The translations under genes were made by a program, and so were the position numbers. The notes under the pieces were generated by a model. That model had not been told where the DNA came from. It did not search any database and saw only the letters and a program-made list of their open reading frames with translations. A DNA stretch of 64,000 bases. Origin: Cellulomonas persica (GTDB taxonomy: Bacteria > Actinomycetota > Actinomycetes > Actinomycetales > Cellulomonadaceae). Location of the stretch: positions 1-64,000 of the forward strand of contig NZ_BJUA01000010.1 of assembly GCF_007989825.1 (NCBI RefSeq). Reading direction: 5' to 3'. Numbering within the stretch: the first letter of the stretch is position 1; each line of letters opens with the position of its first letter. Below, piece after piece: positions 8,016 through 17,162 of this stretch.

Positions 8016-9020
8016 ATGGCTCGCACCCCCGACCCCCGCACCGCCCCGCCCGTCCGCTGGGGGATCCTCGGCGCCGGCCGGATCGCCGGCACGTTCGCCG
8101 ACGCCGTCGGCAGCCAGACCCGCGCGCACGTCGTCGCCGTCGGCTCGCGGCACCGTGACCGCGCCGAGCGGTTCGCCACCGCGCACGGCATCCCCACCAC
8201 GCACCTCGGCTACGAGGCGCTCGTCGAGGACCCGCAGGTCGACGTCGTCTACGTCGCCACGCCCCACTCCGAGCACCTCGAGCACGCGCTCCTCGCGATC
8301 CGCGCGGGCAAGCACGTCCTCGTCGAGAAGGCCTTCACGCGCAACGCCGCCGAGGCCGAGCAGGTGTTCGCCGCGGCGCGCGAGGCGGGCGTGTTCGTCA
8401 TGGAGGCGATGTGGACGCGGTTCCTGCCGCACGTCGCCGCGCTGCACCAGGTGATCGACGCGGGCGAGATCGGCGAGATCGTCAACGTGTCCGCCGACCA
8501 CGGCCAGCTCATGGCGTTCGGCCCGACCTCGCGCCTCTACGACCCGGCGCTCGCGGGCGGCGCGCTGCTCGACCTGGGCGTCTACCCGGTCTCGTTCGCG
8601 CACGACTTCCTCGGCGCGCCCGACGCGGTCGCCGCGACCGGGACGCTCACCGAGACGGGCGTCGACGGGCAGGTGTCGATCGTCCTGTCCTACGGCGAGC
8701 GCACGCAGGCGACGCTGTCGACGACGCTGTGGGCGAGGACGCCGACCGTCGCGCTGGTCTCCGGGACCGAGGGGTACATCCAGGTCGCGGGGTCGTTCTA
8801 CGGGCCGTCGTCGTTCCAGGTCACGCGCAACGACGGGCGTCGGTGGACGTTCGAGCAGCCCGGTACCAAGGGGCTGCAGTACGAGGCCGCCGAGGTGGCA
8901 CGTCGCGTCGCCGACGGCGAGGTCGAGAGCCCGCGCATGTCGTGGCAGGGCACGCTCGAGGTGCTGCGCACGCTCGACGAGGTGCGGCGTCAGGTCGGCG
9001 TGGTCTACCCGGGCGAGTGA
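8016..9020 (+). CDS. Gfo/Idh/MocA family NAD(P)-dependent oxidoreductase
   Basis: A 334-residue sugar or diol dehydrogenase. The Rossmann domain begins WGILGAGRIAGTFADAV (GxGxxA) and continues with VDVVYVATPHSEHLEHALLAI and KHVLVEKAF; the lysine of the EK motif is the family's catalytic or binding residue. EAMWTRFLP and GGALLDLGVYP are typical of the branch that includes dimeric dihydrodiol dehydrogenase-like enzymes. The C-terminal half is the mixed sheet that holds substrate. The substrate is unknown and neighbours give no hint. It stands alone between a terminator and the tmk promoter. Confidence 0.88.
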   Translation: MARTPDPRTAPPVRWGILGAGRIAGTFADAVGSQTRAHVVAVGSRHRDRAERFATAHGIPTTHLGYEALVEDPQVDVVYVATPHSEHLEHALLAIRAGKHVLVEKAFTRNAAEAEQVFAAAREAGVFVMEAMWTRFLPHVAALHQVIDAGEIGEIVNVSADHGQLMAFGPTSRLYDPALAGGALLDLGVYPVSFAHDFLGAPDAVAATGTLTETGVDGQVSIVLSYGERTQATLSTTLWARTPTVALVSGTEGYIQVAGSFYGPSSFQVTRNDGRRWTFEQPGTKGLQYEAAEVARRVADGEVESPRMSWQGTLEVLRTLDEVRRQVGVVYPGE

Positions 9021-9095
9021 TCCGCGGCGCGGCCGCGCACCGTCCGGGTGCGGGCCGGGTGCGGTCCGGGTGCGGGGCGCGTGGGTGGGGGCGGC

Positions 9096-9101
9096 TAGCC
9101 T
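9096..9101 (+). promoter_or_regulatory. -10 hexamer TAGCCT of tmk-holB
   Basis: TAGCCT ends 6 bases before GTG 9108. Confidence 0.5.
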
Positions 9102-9107
9102 GACGCC

Positions 9108-9812
9108 GTGACGAGTCCCACCGGTCCGACGAGCCTGCCCGCACCCGCCGGTGAGGACGCGCGGAGCCTGCCCGGCGTGTTCGTGTCGTTCGAGGGCGGC
9201 GACGGCGCCGGCAAGTCGACCCAGGCGCGTCTGCTCGCGGCGTGGGCGCAGGCGCATGGGCGCGAGGTCGTGCTCACGCGCGAGCCCGGCGGCACGACGC
9301 TCGGCCAGACGCTGCGCGAGGCAGTGCTGCACGGCGAGCACGTCGACCCGCGCACCGAGGCGCTGCTGTACGCGACCGACCGCGCGCACCACGTCGCCTC
9401 GCTCGTGCGCCCGGCGCTCGCGCGAGGAGCGCTCGTCATCACCGACCGGTACCTCGACTCGTCGGTCGCCTACCAGGGGTCCGGTCGTGACCTCGGCGCC
9501 GACGAGGTCGAGCGGCTGTCCCTGTGGGCCACCGGCGGGTTGCTGCCGGCCGTGACCGTGCTGCTCGACGTCGACCCCGCGGTGGGCCGCACGCGCCTGA
9601 CGGGCAGCCCGGACCGGCTCGAGAGCGCGGGAGACGAGTTCCACCGCCGCACGCGGCAGGCCTTCCTCGACCGCGCGGCGACCGACCCGGACCGCTGGCT
9701 CGTGCTCGACGGGACGGCGGACCCCGACGCGCTCGCGACCGCGGTCCGGTCGCGCGTCGCGCCCTTGCTGGGGCTGGCCGCCGAGGGGGCCGCGTCCGGG
9801 GGTGCCGCATGA
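9108..9812 (+). CDS. tmk: Thymidylate kinase
   Basis: dTMP kinase of 234 residues, converting dTMP to dTDP for DNA synthesis. The P-loop is FEGGDGAGKSTQ (residues 29-39); the TREPGGT motif follows at about 65, and the DR(Y/W) motif plus lid appear in ITDRYLDSSVAYQGSGRDLG. An N-terminal extension of about 20 residues precedes the core. The stop TGA overlaps the ATG of holB by four bases (ATGA), so the two are translated together, a common actinobacterial pairing. GTG 9108 is preceded by TAGCCT. Confidence 0.96.
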   Translation: MTSPTGPTSLPAPAGEDARSLPGVFVSFEGGDGAGKSTQARLLAAWAQAHGREVVLTREPGGTTLGQTLREAVLHGEHVDPRTEALLYATDRAHHVASLVRPALARGALVITDRYLDSSVAYQGSGRDLGADEVERLSLWATGGLLPAVTVLLDVDPAVGRTRLTGSPDRLESAGDEFHRRTRQAFLDRAATDPDRWLVLDGTADPDALATAVRSRVAPLLGLAAEGAASGGAA

Positions 9813-10945
9813 GCGTGTGGGACGGGCTCGTCGGGCAGGAGCCGGCGATCACCGAGCTGCAGCGGGCCGTCGTCGACCCGCAGGCCATGACGCACGCCTG
9901 GCTGTTCACCGGCCCGCCCGGGTCCGGGCGCTCGAACCTCGCGCGCGCGTTCGCCGCCGCGCTGCAGTGCGCGCAGGGCGGGTGCGGCTCGTGCCACGCG
10001 TGCACCACGGCCCTGCGCGGCACGCACCCCGACGTCACGGTCGTCGCGACCGAGGGCGTGAACATCCTCATCGACGCGGTCCGCCCGCTCGTCGAGCTCG
10101 CCCAGCGGTCGCCCTCGGAGGGCCGCTGGCGCGTGATCCTCGTCGAGGACGCCGACCGGCTCGTCGAACGCACGTCGAACCTGCTGCTCAAGGCGCTCGA
10201 GGAGCCCGCGCCGCGCACCGTGTGGCTCCTGTGCGCACCCAGCCCGCAGGACGTGCTCGTCACGCTGCGGTCGCGGTCGCGCGCCGTCGCGCTGCGCGTG
10301 CCGCCCGTCGAGGCGGTCGTCGACCTGCTCGTGCGGCGCGACGGGATCGACCCGCAGGTCGCCGAGGTCGCCGCGCGCGCCGCGCAGAGCCACGTGGGCA
10401 TCGCGCGCCGGCTCGCGCGCGACCCCGAGGCGCGCCGCCGCCGCGCCGACGTGCTCGGCATCGCCGCGCGCATCCGCGGGGTCGGCGACGCCGTGCTCGC
10501 CGCGGGCGACCTCGTCGCGACCGCCCAGGCCGACGCGAAGGCCGCCACCGAGGAGCGCGACGCCGCCGAGCGTGCCGCGCTGCTGCGCACCCTCGGAGCG
10601 GAGGGCGCCGCGACGATCCCGCCCGCGCTGCGCACGCAGGTGCGCCAGCTCGAGGAGGACCAGAAGCGCCGCGCGACGCGCGCCCAGCGCGACGTGCTCG
10701 ACCGCGCGATGCTCGACCTGCTCTCGCTGTACCGCGACGTGCTCGTCGTGCAGCTCGGCGCGGACGTGTCGCTCGTGAACCTCGACCATGCCGAGACCGT
10801 GCGCGAGCTCGCCGCCTCCTCGTCGCCCGAGCAGACGCTGCGGCGCATGGACGCGATCGGGCAGGCGCGTACACGGCTCGAGGGGAACGTCGCGCCGCTG
10901 CTCGCGGTCGAGGCGATGGCGATCGCGCTGCGGCCGCAGGGCTGA
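9809..10945 (+). CDS. holB: DNA polymerase III subunit delta' (clamp loader)
   Basis: Delta' subunit of the replicative clamp loader, 378 residues. The AAA+ core begins WDGLVGQEPAI, with SHAWLFTGP-like HAWLFTGPPGSGRSN at residues 29-43; the Walker A lysine is arginine (R41), as expected for a subunit that does not hydrolyse ATP. The zinc module is C54, C59, C62 and C65. VEDADRL and LLLKALEEP are clamp-loader hallmarks. The C-terminal third is helical. ATG 9809 overlaps the tmk stop; longer in-frame extensions only run through tmk in another frame. Confidence 0.95.
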   Translation: MSVWDGLVGQEPAITELQRAVVDPQAMTHAWLFTGPPGSGRSNLARAFAAALQCAQGGCGSCHACTTALRGTHPDVTVVATEGVNILIDAVRPLVELAQRSPSEGRWRVILVEDADRLVERTSNLLLKALEEPAPRTVWLLCAPSPQDVLVTLRSRSRAVALRVPPVEAVVDLLVRRDGIDPQVAEVAARAAQSHVGIARRLARDPEARRRRADVLGIAARIRGVGDAVLAAGDLVATAQADAKAATEERDAAERAALLRTLGAEGAATIPPALRTQVRQLEEDQKRRATRAQRDVLDRAMLDLLSLYRDVLVVQLGADVSLVNLDHAETVRELAASSSPEQTLRRMDAIGQARTRLEGNVAPLLAVEAMAIALRPQG

Positions 10946-11076
10946 GCGCCCGGCCCACCGCGTGCGGGCCGCCCTCGACGCGGACGCGGGACAAGGGACG
11001 CGTGCGCCGTGTGTGGGTGTGGTGCCTCGTTGTCCACAAACCACTCGACCGGCGCCGGACGCTGTGCCGCGGCGGC

Positions 11077-11082
11077 TACCGT
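11077..11082 (+). promoter_or_regulatory. -10 hexamer TACCGT
   Basis: TACCGT ends 6 bases before GTG 11089. Confidence 0.45.
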
Positions 11083-11088
11083 GGCCGC

Positions 11089-12735
11089 GTGCGTCGTCCC
11101 ACCTCCCTGCCCGAGCCCGCCTCCCTGCCCGCATCCCTGCCCGCCTCTGTCCCCGGCTCTCGTTCCGCGCGTCGGCCGGGTGACCGGCCGGGCGACCGTC
11201 GGCGCCCGTTCGTGCGGTCGTCAGCGCTCGTCGCGGTCGTCGCGCTCGTCGTCGCCGGCTGCACCGCGACCACCGAGGAGAAGGCGCCGCCCACCCCGCA
11301 GCAGGTGACCCCGGACGCGTCGAGCGCCCCCGACGACGGGCTCGAGCCCTTCTACGGGCAGGAGCTCGCGTGGCAGTCGTGCGAGGACGACCTGCAGTGC
11401 GCGACCGTCGAGGTGCCGCTCGACTACGCGGCGCCCGGCGGCGACCGGATCAAGATCCGCCTCAACCGGCACCCTGCGACCGGCACCGAGCGGATCGGCT
11501 CGCTCCTGCTCAACCCCGGCGGCCCCGGTGGCTCGGGCTTCGACTTCCTGCCCGACGCGCTCGACACCGTGAGCAAGGACGTCCAGGAGCACTACGACCT
11601 CGTCGGCTTCGACCCCCGCGGGGTCCAGAACTCCGACCCGAAGATCACCTGCTACTCCGCACCGGAGATGGACGCGCTGCTCGCCGCGGACGCGGACACC
11701 TCGTCGCCCGCCGGTGTGCAGGAGGCGATCGACCGGTTCGCCGACTTCTCGAAGGCGTGCCTCGACAACACGGGGCCCGTGCTCGGGCACGTCGACACCG
11801 TGAGCGCCGCGCGTGACATGGACGTCCTGCGCGCCGTGCTCGGCGACACCCAGCTGCACTACCTCGGCTACTCCTACGGCACGCAGCTCGGTGCGACGTA
11901 CGCGTCGCTGTTCCCGCAGCGCGTCGGTCGCGTCGTGCTCGACGGCGCCGTGGACCCCACGCTCAGCAGCGAGGAGTCGACGTTCCAGCAGGCCGTCGGC
12001 TTCGAGAACGCGCTGCGCGCGTACGTGGCCGACTGCCAGGCCGGCCGGGGCTGCCCGCTGAAGGGCGACCTCGAGGACGGGCTCAGCCAGGTCAAGCGTC
12101 TGCTCGACCGCGCGAAGGTCTCGCCGCTGCCCACGGGCGACGACGAGCGTCCCCTGACCCAGTCGCTCGCGTTCACCGGGATCGCCGTCACGCTCTACTC
12201 GCAGACGTTCTGGACCTACCTGACGTCGGCCCTGACCGCCGCGATCCGCGACGGCGACGGCTCGATCCTGCTGACGCTCTCGGACGCCTACTACGACCGG
12301 CAGTCCAACGGCACCTACGGCAACAACTCCACCGAGGCGTTCTGGTCCATCGGCTGCGTCGACTCCCGCTCGAGCGCCGACCTCGACGCGATGGCCGCGG
12401 AGGCCGAGCGCATCCAGGAGGCCGCGCCGACGGTCGGCGAGCTCTTCTCCTACGGTGCGGTGCTGTGCGCGCAGTGGTCGGTGCCGCTCGTCGGTGGGCT
12501 CGAGGACTACTCCGCGGAGGGCGCCGCCCCGATCGTCGTGATCGGCACGACGAACGACCCCGCGACGCCGTACGCCCAGGCCGAGGCGCTCGCGACGATC
12601 CTCGACTCCGGTGTCCTGCTGACGTACGAGGGTGAGGGGCACACCGCGTACGGCCGCTCGAACGACTGCATCACGGATGCCGTCGACGCCTACCTGATCG
12701 ACGGGACCGTCCCCACCGACGGCACCCGCTGCTGA
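11089..12735 (+). CDS. Lipoprotein alpha/beta hydrolase, tripeptidyl-aminopeptidase type
   Basis: A 548-residue exported serine hydrolase of the SlpD/SlpE or Tap class, which trims short peptides outside the cell. The N-terminus is a Pro/Ser-rich stretch and basic residues, then a helix ending in the lipobox VVAGC (SSALVAVVALVVAGCTA), so the mature protein should be lipid-anchored. The catalytic serine is in GYSYGTQLG, the oxyanion region is NPGGPGGSG, the acid lies in GTTNDPATPY, and the histidine in GEGHTAYGRSNDC. Cys-containing C-terminal sequence is typical. GTG 11089 follows TACCGT; a later start within the signal region is possible. Confidence 0.88.
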   Translation: MRRPTSLPEPASLPASLPASVPGSRSARRPGDRPGDRRRPFVRSSALVAVVALVVAGCTATTEEKAPPTPQQVTPDASSAPDDGLEPFYGQELAWQSCEDDLQCATVEVPLDYAAPGGDRIKIRLNRHPATGTERIGSLLLNPGGPGGSGFDFLPDALDTVSKDVQEHYDLVGFDPRGVQNSDPKITCYSAPEMDALLAADADTSSPAGVQEAIDRFADFSKACLDNTGPVLGHVDTVSAARDMDVLRAVLGDTQLHYLGYSYGTQLGATYASLFPQRVGRVVLDGAVDPTLSSEESTFQQAVGFENALRAYVADCQAGRGCPLKGDLEDGLSQVKRLLDRAKVSPLPTGDDERPLTQSLAFTGIAVTLYSQTFWTYLTSALTAAIRDGDGSILLTLSDAYYDRQSNGTYGNNSTEAFWSIGCVDSRSSADLDAMAAEAERIQEAAPTVGELFSYGAVLCAQWSVPLVGGLEDYSAEGAAPIVVIGTTNDPATPYAQAEALATILDSGVLLTYEGEGHTAYGRSNDCITDAVDAYLIDGTVPTDGTRC

Positions 12736-12831
12736 TCGTCGGTCACGACCGACGGCCGCGAGGTCGTCGTCGTGCGTGGGGGTCGCGTCGCGCGCAGCCG
12801 AGCGAGCCGCGCGGAGCCCGGACCGCCCGCT

Positions 12832-12861
12832 TTGGAGACCCGGCACCCGTCCGGGTACAGT
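12832..12861 (+). promoter_or_regulatory. Promoter of tRNA-Thr
   Basis: TTGGAG (12832-12837), 18-base spacer, TACAGT (12856-12861), followed about 33 bases later by the tRNA. Confidence 0.65.
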
Positions 12862-12894
12862 AGGCGCGCTCGCCGGACCGGCTGGTCCGACAGC

Positions 12895-12967
12895 GCCGCC
12901 TTAGCTCAGTCGGCAGAGCGTCTCACTCGTAATGAGAAGGTCAAGGGTTCGATTCCCTTAGGCGGCT
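12895..12967 (+). tRNA. tRNA-Thr (anticodon CGU)
   Basis: A complete 73-base cloverleaf. Acceptor GCCGCCT pairs with AGGCGGC, discriminator U. D arm GCTC/GAGC. Anticodon stem TCTCA/TGAGA encloses the loop CTCGTAA, anticodon CGT, reading ACG codons. T arm AAGGG/CCCTT with TTCGATT loop. The 3' CCA is not encoded. Confidence 0.97.
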
Positions 12968-12973
12968 CCCCAG

Positions 12974-13001
12974 AAGGCCCCCACCTCCGGGTGGGGGCCT
13001 T
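12974..13001 (+). terminator. Terminator after tRNA-Thr
   Basis: AAGGCCCCCACC pairs with GGTGGGGGCCTT around a TCCG tetraloop: 12 bp stem, followed by tcgtcgtcc. Confidence 0.85.
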
Positions 13002-13157
13002 CGTCGTCCTTCCTGCGCACCCCGCACCGGCCCACCGACGCTCCTCGAGCGGTGGTCGCGCAGGTCTCGCGGCGCTGTGCCGGAGAGGTGCTGGGACGGC
13101 AGAACCGGGCGGTCAGGATGGGACGCGGTGGTCGGGACAGTGGGGACAATGGTGGGC

Positions 13158-13502
13158 ATGGAAGAAGGAGCTGAGACGGGGCGCCCGCGACGAGGAGCGG
13201 CGGTCGGTCGCGTGCTGCGCGACGGGGCTGTCCGTTCGGCGTTGCTGGCGGGGCTGGTGATCGGGCTGTCGGCGGCGTTCGTCGGCGCGCGGTACCCGTG
13301 GCAGTTCGCGGTGATCGGCGCGGTCTGGCTCGTCGCCACGATCGTGCGGATCCGCAACGTCGTCGTCGCTCCGCTCGTCGCCGGCCCGCGCGACGACGAC
13401 GCGCCGACCCTCACCCCGGCGCCGCAGGACGCCGAGGCGATGCCCGGAACACGCTCCGACGCGGCCGCCACGTCGGCCGACGACCCGATCTCGCACGACT
13501 GA
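13158..13502 (+). CDS. Small two-helix membrane protein
   Basis: A 114-residue protein of unknown function. A charged N-terminus (MEEGAETGRPRRGAAVGRV) leads to two membrane helices: about 23-41 (SALLAGLVIGLSAAFVGA) and 47-68 (FAVIGAVWLVATIVRIRNVVV). The tail of about 40 residues is acidic and probably cytoplasmic. ATG 13158 is preferred over ATG 13149 because a GACAAT hexamer (13145-13150) would then end 7 bases upstream. Its last four codons form part of the first unit of a 19-bp tandem repeat that contains the stop codon. Confidence 0.65.
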   Translation: MEEGAETGRPRRGAAVGRVLRDGAVRSALLAGLVIGLSAAFVGARYPWQFAVIGAVWLVATIVRIRNVVVAPLVAGPRDDDAPTLTPAPQDAEAMPGTRSDAAATSADDPISHD

Positions 13503-13560
13503 CCCGGTCTCGCACGACTGACCCGGTCTCGCGCAGCCGGCCTCGCACGACTGACCCGGT
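13490..13560. repeat. 19-bp tandem repeat spanning a stop codon
   Basis: CTCGCACGACTGACCCGGT occurs exactly at 13490-13508, 13509-13527 and 13542-13560, with a shorter divergent unit between. The first unit contains the TGA stop (13500-13502) of the preceding gene. Confidence 0.85.
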
Positions 13561-13639
13561 CTCGCGAGCGACCCGGCGGAAATCGCCCGGTGCGGGTGTG
13601 GTCCGGCGCGGGGCGCGGTGGTGCCATGGAGGGGTGAGC

Positions 13640-14593
13640 GTGACCACGCCCCCGTCGCCCGCCACGGTCGAGGCGCAGGTGGCGGCGCTGCGCTCGGCGG
13701 CCTCCGCGACGATCCCGCCGCGCACGCCCGACAACCTGCTCGTCGGCACGTGGAACCTGCGCGCGTTCGGGTCGGTGAGCCCCACGTGGAAGGCGACCGC
13801 GACGTCGTCGCCGAAGCGCGACTGGGCCGCCGTGGCAGCGATCGCCGCGGTCGTCGAGCACCTGGACGTCGTCGCGTTGCAGGAGGTCAGGCGCTCGACG
13901 GGCGCGCTGCGGTTCCTGCGCTCGCGGCTCGGGTCGCACTGGCGGGTGCTGGCCTCCGACGTCACCGAGGGCGACGCCGGCAACGGTGAGCGCCTGGCGT
14001 TCCTGTACGACTCGACGCGCGTCGAGCCGTCGGGGCTCGTCGGCGAGATCGTGCTGCCCCCGTCCGTCGACAACCCGCTGGGCCAGTTCGCGCGCACGCC
14101 GTACGCGGTGGGCTTCGAGCGCCTGATGCCGTCGGGTCCGGTGTCGTTCGTGCTCACCACCGTCCACGTGCTGTGGGGCAGCCCGAGGGCGCGGCTGGTC
14201 GAGATCGAGCAGTTCGCGCAGTGGATGGCCCGGTGGGCGGTGCGCGACGACGACTGGAACACCAACCTGCTGGTGCTCGGCGACTTCAACCTCGACCGGC
14301 TCGGCAACCCGCTCTACAACGCATTCGTCGCGACGGGCCTGTTCCCGCCGTCAGCGCTCGACACCGTGCCGCGCACGATCTTCGACGACGACTCCTCGCG
14401 GCACTTCTACGACCAGGTCGCGTGGTTCTCCCGCCCCGACGGCTCGTCGATGCTCGACGGCATGACGTACACGAACCGCGCGGGCGGCTTCGACTTCCTG
14501 CCGCACGTGTTCCCGGGCCTGTCGCGCACGGAGGTGTCGTGGCGCATCAGCGACCACTACCCGCTGTGGGTCGAGTTCATGCTCGACGCGTAG
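13640..14593 (+). CDS. Endonuclease/exonuclease/phosphatase (EEP) family protein
   Basis: A 317-residue EEP-fold hydrolase. The metal and catalytic motifs are all present: GTWNLRAFG (Asn), VVALQEVR (Glu), VLGDFNLDRLG (Asp-x-Asn) and a terminal SDHYPLWVEF (Asp-His). No signal peptide or membrane helix is visible, so it should act in the cytoplasm on nucleic acid or a phosphoester; the substrate is unknown. GTG 13640 is chosen because GGAGGGG (13628-13634) lies 5 bases upstream; GTG 13634 overlaps that site. It converges on the hypothetical gene that ends at 14631. Confidence 0.85.
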   Translation: MTTPPSPATVEAQVAALRSAASATIPPRTPDNLLVGTWNLRAFGSVSPTWKATATSSPKRDWAAVAAIAAVVEHLDVVALQEVRRSTGALRFLRSRLGSHWRVLASDVTEGDAGNGERLAFLYDSTRVEPSGLVGEIVLPPSVDNPLGQFARTPYAVGFERLMPSGPVSFVLTTVHVLWGSPRARLVEIEQFAQWMARWAVRDDDWNTNLLVLGDFNLDRLGNPLYNAFVATGLFPPSALDTVPRTIFDDDSSRHFYDQVAWFSRPDGSSMLDGMTYTNRAGGFDFLPHVFPGLSRTEVSWRISDHYPLWVEFMLDA

Positions 14594-14630
14594 CGGGGGC
14601 GGCGGCCGCGCGGGTCAGGACGTCGCGTGG

Positions 14631-15791
14631 TCAGAGCAGCGTCGGGCACGGGCCGACGATGAGCGGCTCGCCGATCGGGCCACCGTCCGGTCCGGAGACG
14701 TACCGGTGGGCGACGACGAGCCCGGGCAGCCGGGCGTCGGACGCGAGCACGACGACCGCATGGTCGGCACCCTGCGCGGCCGCGGACTCGTCGGACGGCA
14801 GACCGCCCAGACCGGGGACGACGAGACCGCCGTCCTGGTCGAGCGGGACCACCCAGCCGATCGCCGCGCGCAACCCGATGCCGTCCTCGACCCAGCGCTC
14901 GGCCTGCGCGAGCGCCTCGTCGGGATCCGTGCGGAACCACTTGACGTGCACGTTCGTGCCGTCGTCGCGCAACGCGAACGGGGTGGGGCCGTCGGACAGG
15001 GCCGCGGTCAGGCCGCGGTCGAGCGCACGCAGCGCGAGGTTCTGCACGTCGACCGACGGGACGAACGGCAGCTCCGTCGGCGTGCGGTAGCGCACGACGG
15101 GCTCGTCGACGGTGGCGGTGCGCGCCCGGCGGCGGCGCGGCGTCGCGTCGTCCCCGGCGGGTGCGACGGTCTGCACGCGGACCGGCTCGGACGCGTGGCG
15201 CGCGTGCTCGTGACCCATCGCGTGCTCGCCGGGGACCGGAGGGCGCGGGGTCGGCACGATCGCGGCCTCGGCCGAGGCCAGGTGCGCCGCGGCGGCGGTC
15301 ACGTAGCGCGTGAGCCACGCGGCGTCGACGGTCACGTCCGAGTCGCTCGGCACGGACTGACCCGCGCCCGCGTCCCGGTCGGCGGCGTCGGCGCCCTCCG
15401 CCCAGCGGCGGCGCAGGTCCGTGAACGGGACGACCGCCGCCGAGCCGTCGGAGGACAGCAGCGCGGGGGAGGCCTGGTCGGCGACGTGCAGCACCCAGCG
15501 CGCGGCGGGAGCGCCCGCGAGGACGAGGTCGCCGACGCCCACGGCGATCGACGAGATCATCGGGCCCGGGTCGGGACGCGCGGCCGGCGCCGTGCACACC
15601 CACGCGGTGTGCGCGGACTGGAGCAGGCTCCCCAGGCCGTCGAGCGTGTGCACGGGCGCGCCGCTCGACGCGAGGTGCCCGCGGAGCCGGTCGAGGTGCT
15701 GGTGCTCGGTGTCCGTGAGCTCACGCATCCCGGCGGCCGCCGGCGCGGCCGGCCCGACCGACGGGTTCTCGGGCGCGCGGACGTTGGTCAT
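14631..15791 (-). CDS. Conserved-looking hypothetical protein
   Basis: A 386-residue protein I cannot assign. It has no signal peptide or membrane helix. Residues 20-130 look folded (ELTDTEHQHLDRLRGHL, then WVLHVADQASPALLSS), residues 160-200 are a polar linker with HEHARH, and the C-terminal 170 residues look like a second domain with PFALRDDGTNVHVKWF, RWVEDGIGLRAAIGWV and a Gly-rich GGLVVPGLGGLPS segment. Codon use is normal for the window, so it is probably real. ATG 15791 is the first plausible start after a poorly coding extension. Confidence 0.6.
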   Translation of the reverse strand: MTNVRAPENPSVGPAAPAAAGMRELTDTEHQHLDRLRGHLASSGAPVHTLDGLGSLLQSAHTAWVCTAPAARPDPGPMISSIAVGVGDLVLAGAPAARWVLHVADQASPALLSSDGSAAVVPFTDLRRRWAEGADAADRDAGAGQSVPSDSDVTVDAAWLTRYVTAAAAHLASAEAAIVPTPRPPVPGEHAMGHEHARHASEPVRVQTVAPAGDDATPRRRRARTATVDEPVVRYRTPTELPFVPSVDVQNLALRALDRGLTAALSDGPTPFALRDDGTNVHVKWFRTDPDEALAQAERWVEDGIGLRAAIGWVVPLDQDGGLVVPGLGGLPSDESAAAQGADHAVVVLASDARLPGLVVAHRYVSGPDGGPIGEPLIVGPCPTLL

Positions 15792-15989
15792 GTGTCCATG
15801 CGTCGGCGTCCTGGGGGCCCGCCTTGAGGCGAACCGTGGTGTTTCAGCCGGACGGGCGGTCCCAGACGCGCGCTGCGCGACCCGCGGACGGGCGCGTGCA
15901 CACCGCGGCACGACGCGCGTCGGGGTCGGCGGGCGGGCGTCAGACCTGGGGCGTTGCGTCGGATTCGTCCGGCGGGTCACACTCACCCG

Positions 15990-17147
15990 ATGATCCGACG
16001 GGCCGGCACGGCGTCTCGACGGCGCGTCGCCGTGGCTGCGGCCGTCGTCGCGCTCGCGCTCGTCGCGGGCGCCGCGGTCGGGCTCGGCCTGAGCCGCAGC
16101 CGGGAGCAGGCGCGTGTGCAGGCCGAGGCGAGCGCGTCGGCGGCGCTGGCCGCTCGCGTCCTGGCGCAGGACAGCGCGGCGCGTGGGGCGGAGGTCGCAC
16201 GAGCCGGTCGAGCGGTGGGCGACGCGGCTCGTGACGAGGCCCGCGACGCGCTGCTCGCCGCCGTGGAGCAGGGGGTCGAGACGCTCGACGCGAGCGACGG
16301 CGAGGTCGCCGACGAGGCGGTGCGCGACGCGCTCGCGGACGTCCTGCAGCGCGCCCAGCACGCGCTCGAGTCCACGCCCGCCGACGCGGCGCCGACGGAC
16401 GTGCAGCCGACGGACGACGCGGCGCCGGCCGACCCGGCGCCCACCCGCGGCGCGTCGGGCCAGGCGGACGGGTCCGAGCAGGGCGCTGCGGGCTCGTCGG
16501 ACGGGGCGTCCGTCGCGGCGTTGCGCGCGCTCGCGGCCGAGGTCGTCGCCGCGCACGAGGCGGTCCGCACGGCGCACGACGAGTGGCTCGCCGAGCGCAA
16601 GGCGCAGCGGGAGCGCGAGGCGCGAGCGACGCAGCGGCCTCGCGCACCGGGCGGCGGCTCGGGCGGGGACCGCTGCGAGACCACGTACGACGGCCCGCCG
16701 TTCTACACCTCGCCCCCCACCAAGGGCGGCGACGGCTCCAACGGCAAGCTCCCGGAGTCGATGCTGCGGGCCACGTCCTGGGGCGTCGACCCGAAGGGCA
16801 CGCGCTACTGGCTGCGCACGGAGGCGACGCAGGCGCTCGAGCGGCTGAACGTGGCGTTCAAGGCGGAGTTCGGGCACGACCTCGACCTGGACCTGACGTA
16901 CCGCGACTTCGCGACGCAGGTCGCGATGCGCGAGGCGCTCGGGTCGATCGCCGCGGTGCCGGGCACGTCCAAGCACGGGACGGGGTACGCGCTCGACGTG
17001 CCCGAGCTGCCGTGCGAGTACGGCTGGGACACGCCGCAGCGCGCGTGGCTGGTCGCGAACGGGCCGTCGTACGGGTGGGTGCAGCCGTCATGGGCGCTGC
17101 GCAACGGCAGCAACCCGGAGTACTGGCACTACGAGTACGTCGGCTGA
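15990..17147 (+). CDS. VanY-type M15 peptidase (D,D-carboxypeptidase), membrane anchored
   Basis: A 385-residue envelope enzyme expected to cut D-Ala-D-Ala or a related peptidoglycan bond. A basic start and one helix at about 12-32 (VAVAAAVVALALVAGAAVGL) anchor it. Residues 35-215 are Ala-rich, predicted helical and partly Asp/Pro-rich. The catalytic domain covers about 255-385, with the zinc and catalytic pattern GTSKHGTGYALDVPE (His..Asp) and terminal WHYEYV (His). CACACT ends 6 bases before ATG 15990. A paralogue with the same architecture lies at 37479. Confidence 0.85.
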   Translation: MIRRAGTASRRRVAVAAAVVALALVAGAAVGLGLSRSREQARVQAEASASAALAARVLAQDSAARGAEVARAGRAVGDAARDEARDALLAAVEQGVETLDASDGEVADEAVRDALADVLQRAQHALESTPADAAPTDVQPTDDAAPADPAPTRGASGQADGSEQGAAGSSDGASVAALRALAAEVVAAHEAVRTAHDEWLAERKAQREREARATQRPRAPGGGSGGDRCETTYDGPPFYTSPPTKGGDGSNGKLPESMLRATSWGVDPKGTRYWLRTEATQALERLNVAFKAEFGHDLDLDLTYRDFATQVAMREALGSIAAVPGTSKHGTGYALDVPELPCEYGWDTPQRAWLVANGPSYGWVQPSWALRNGSNPEYWHYEYVG

Positions 17148-17162
17148 CGCCACGCCGCGGGG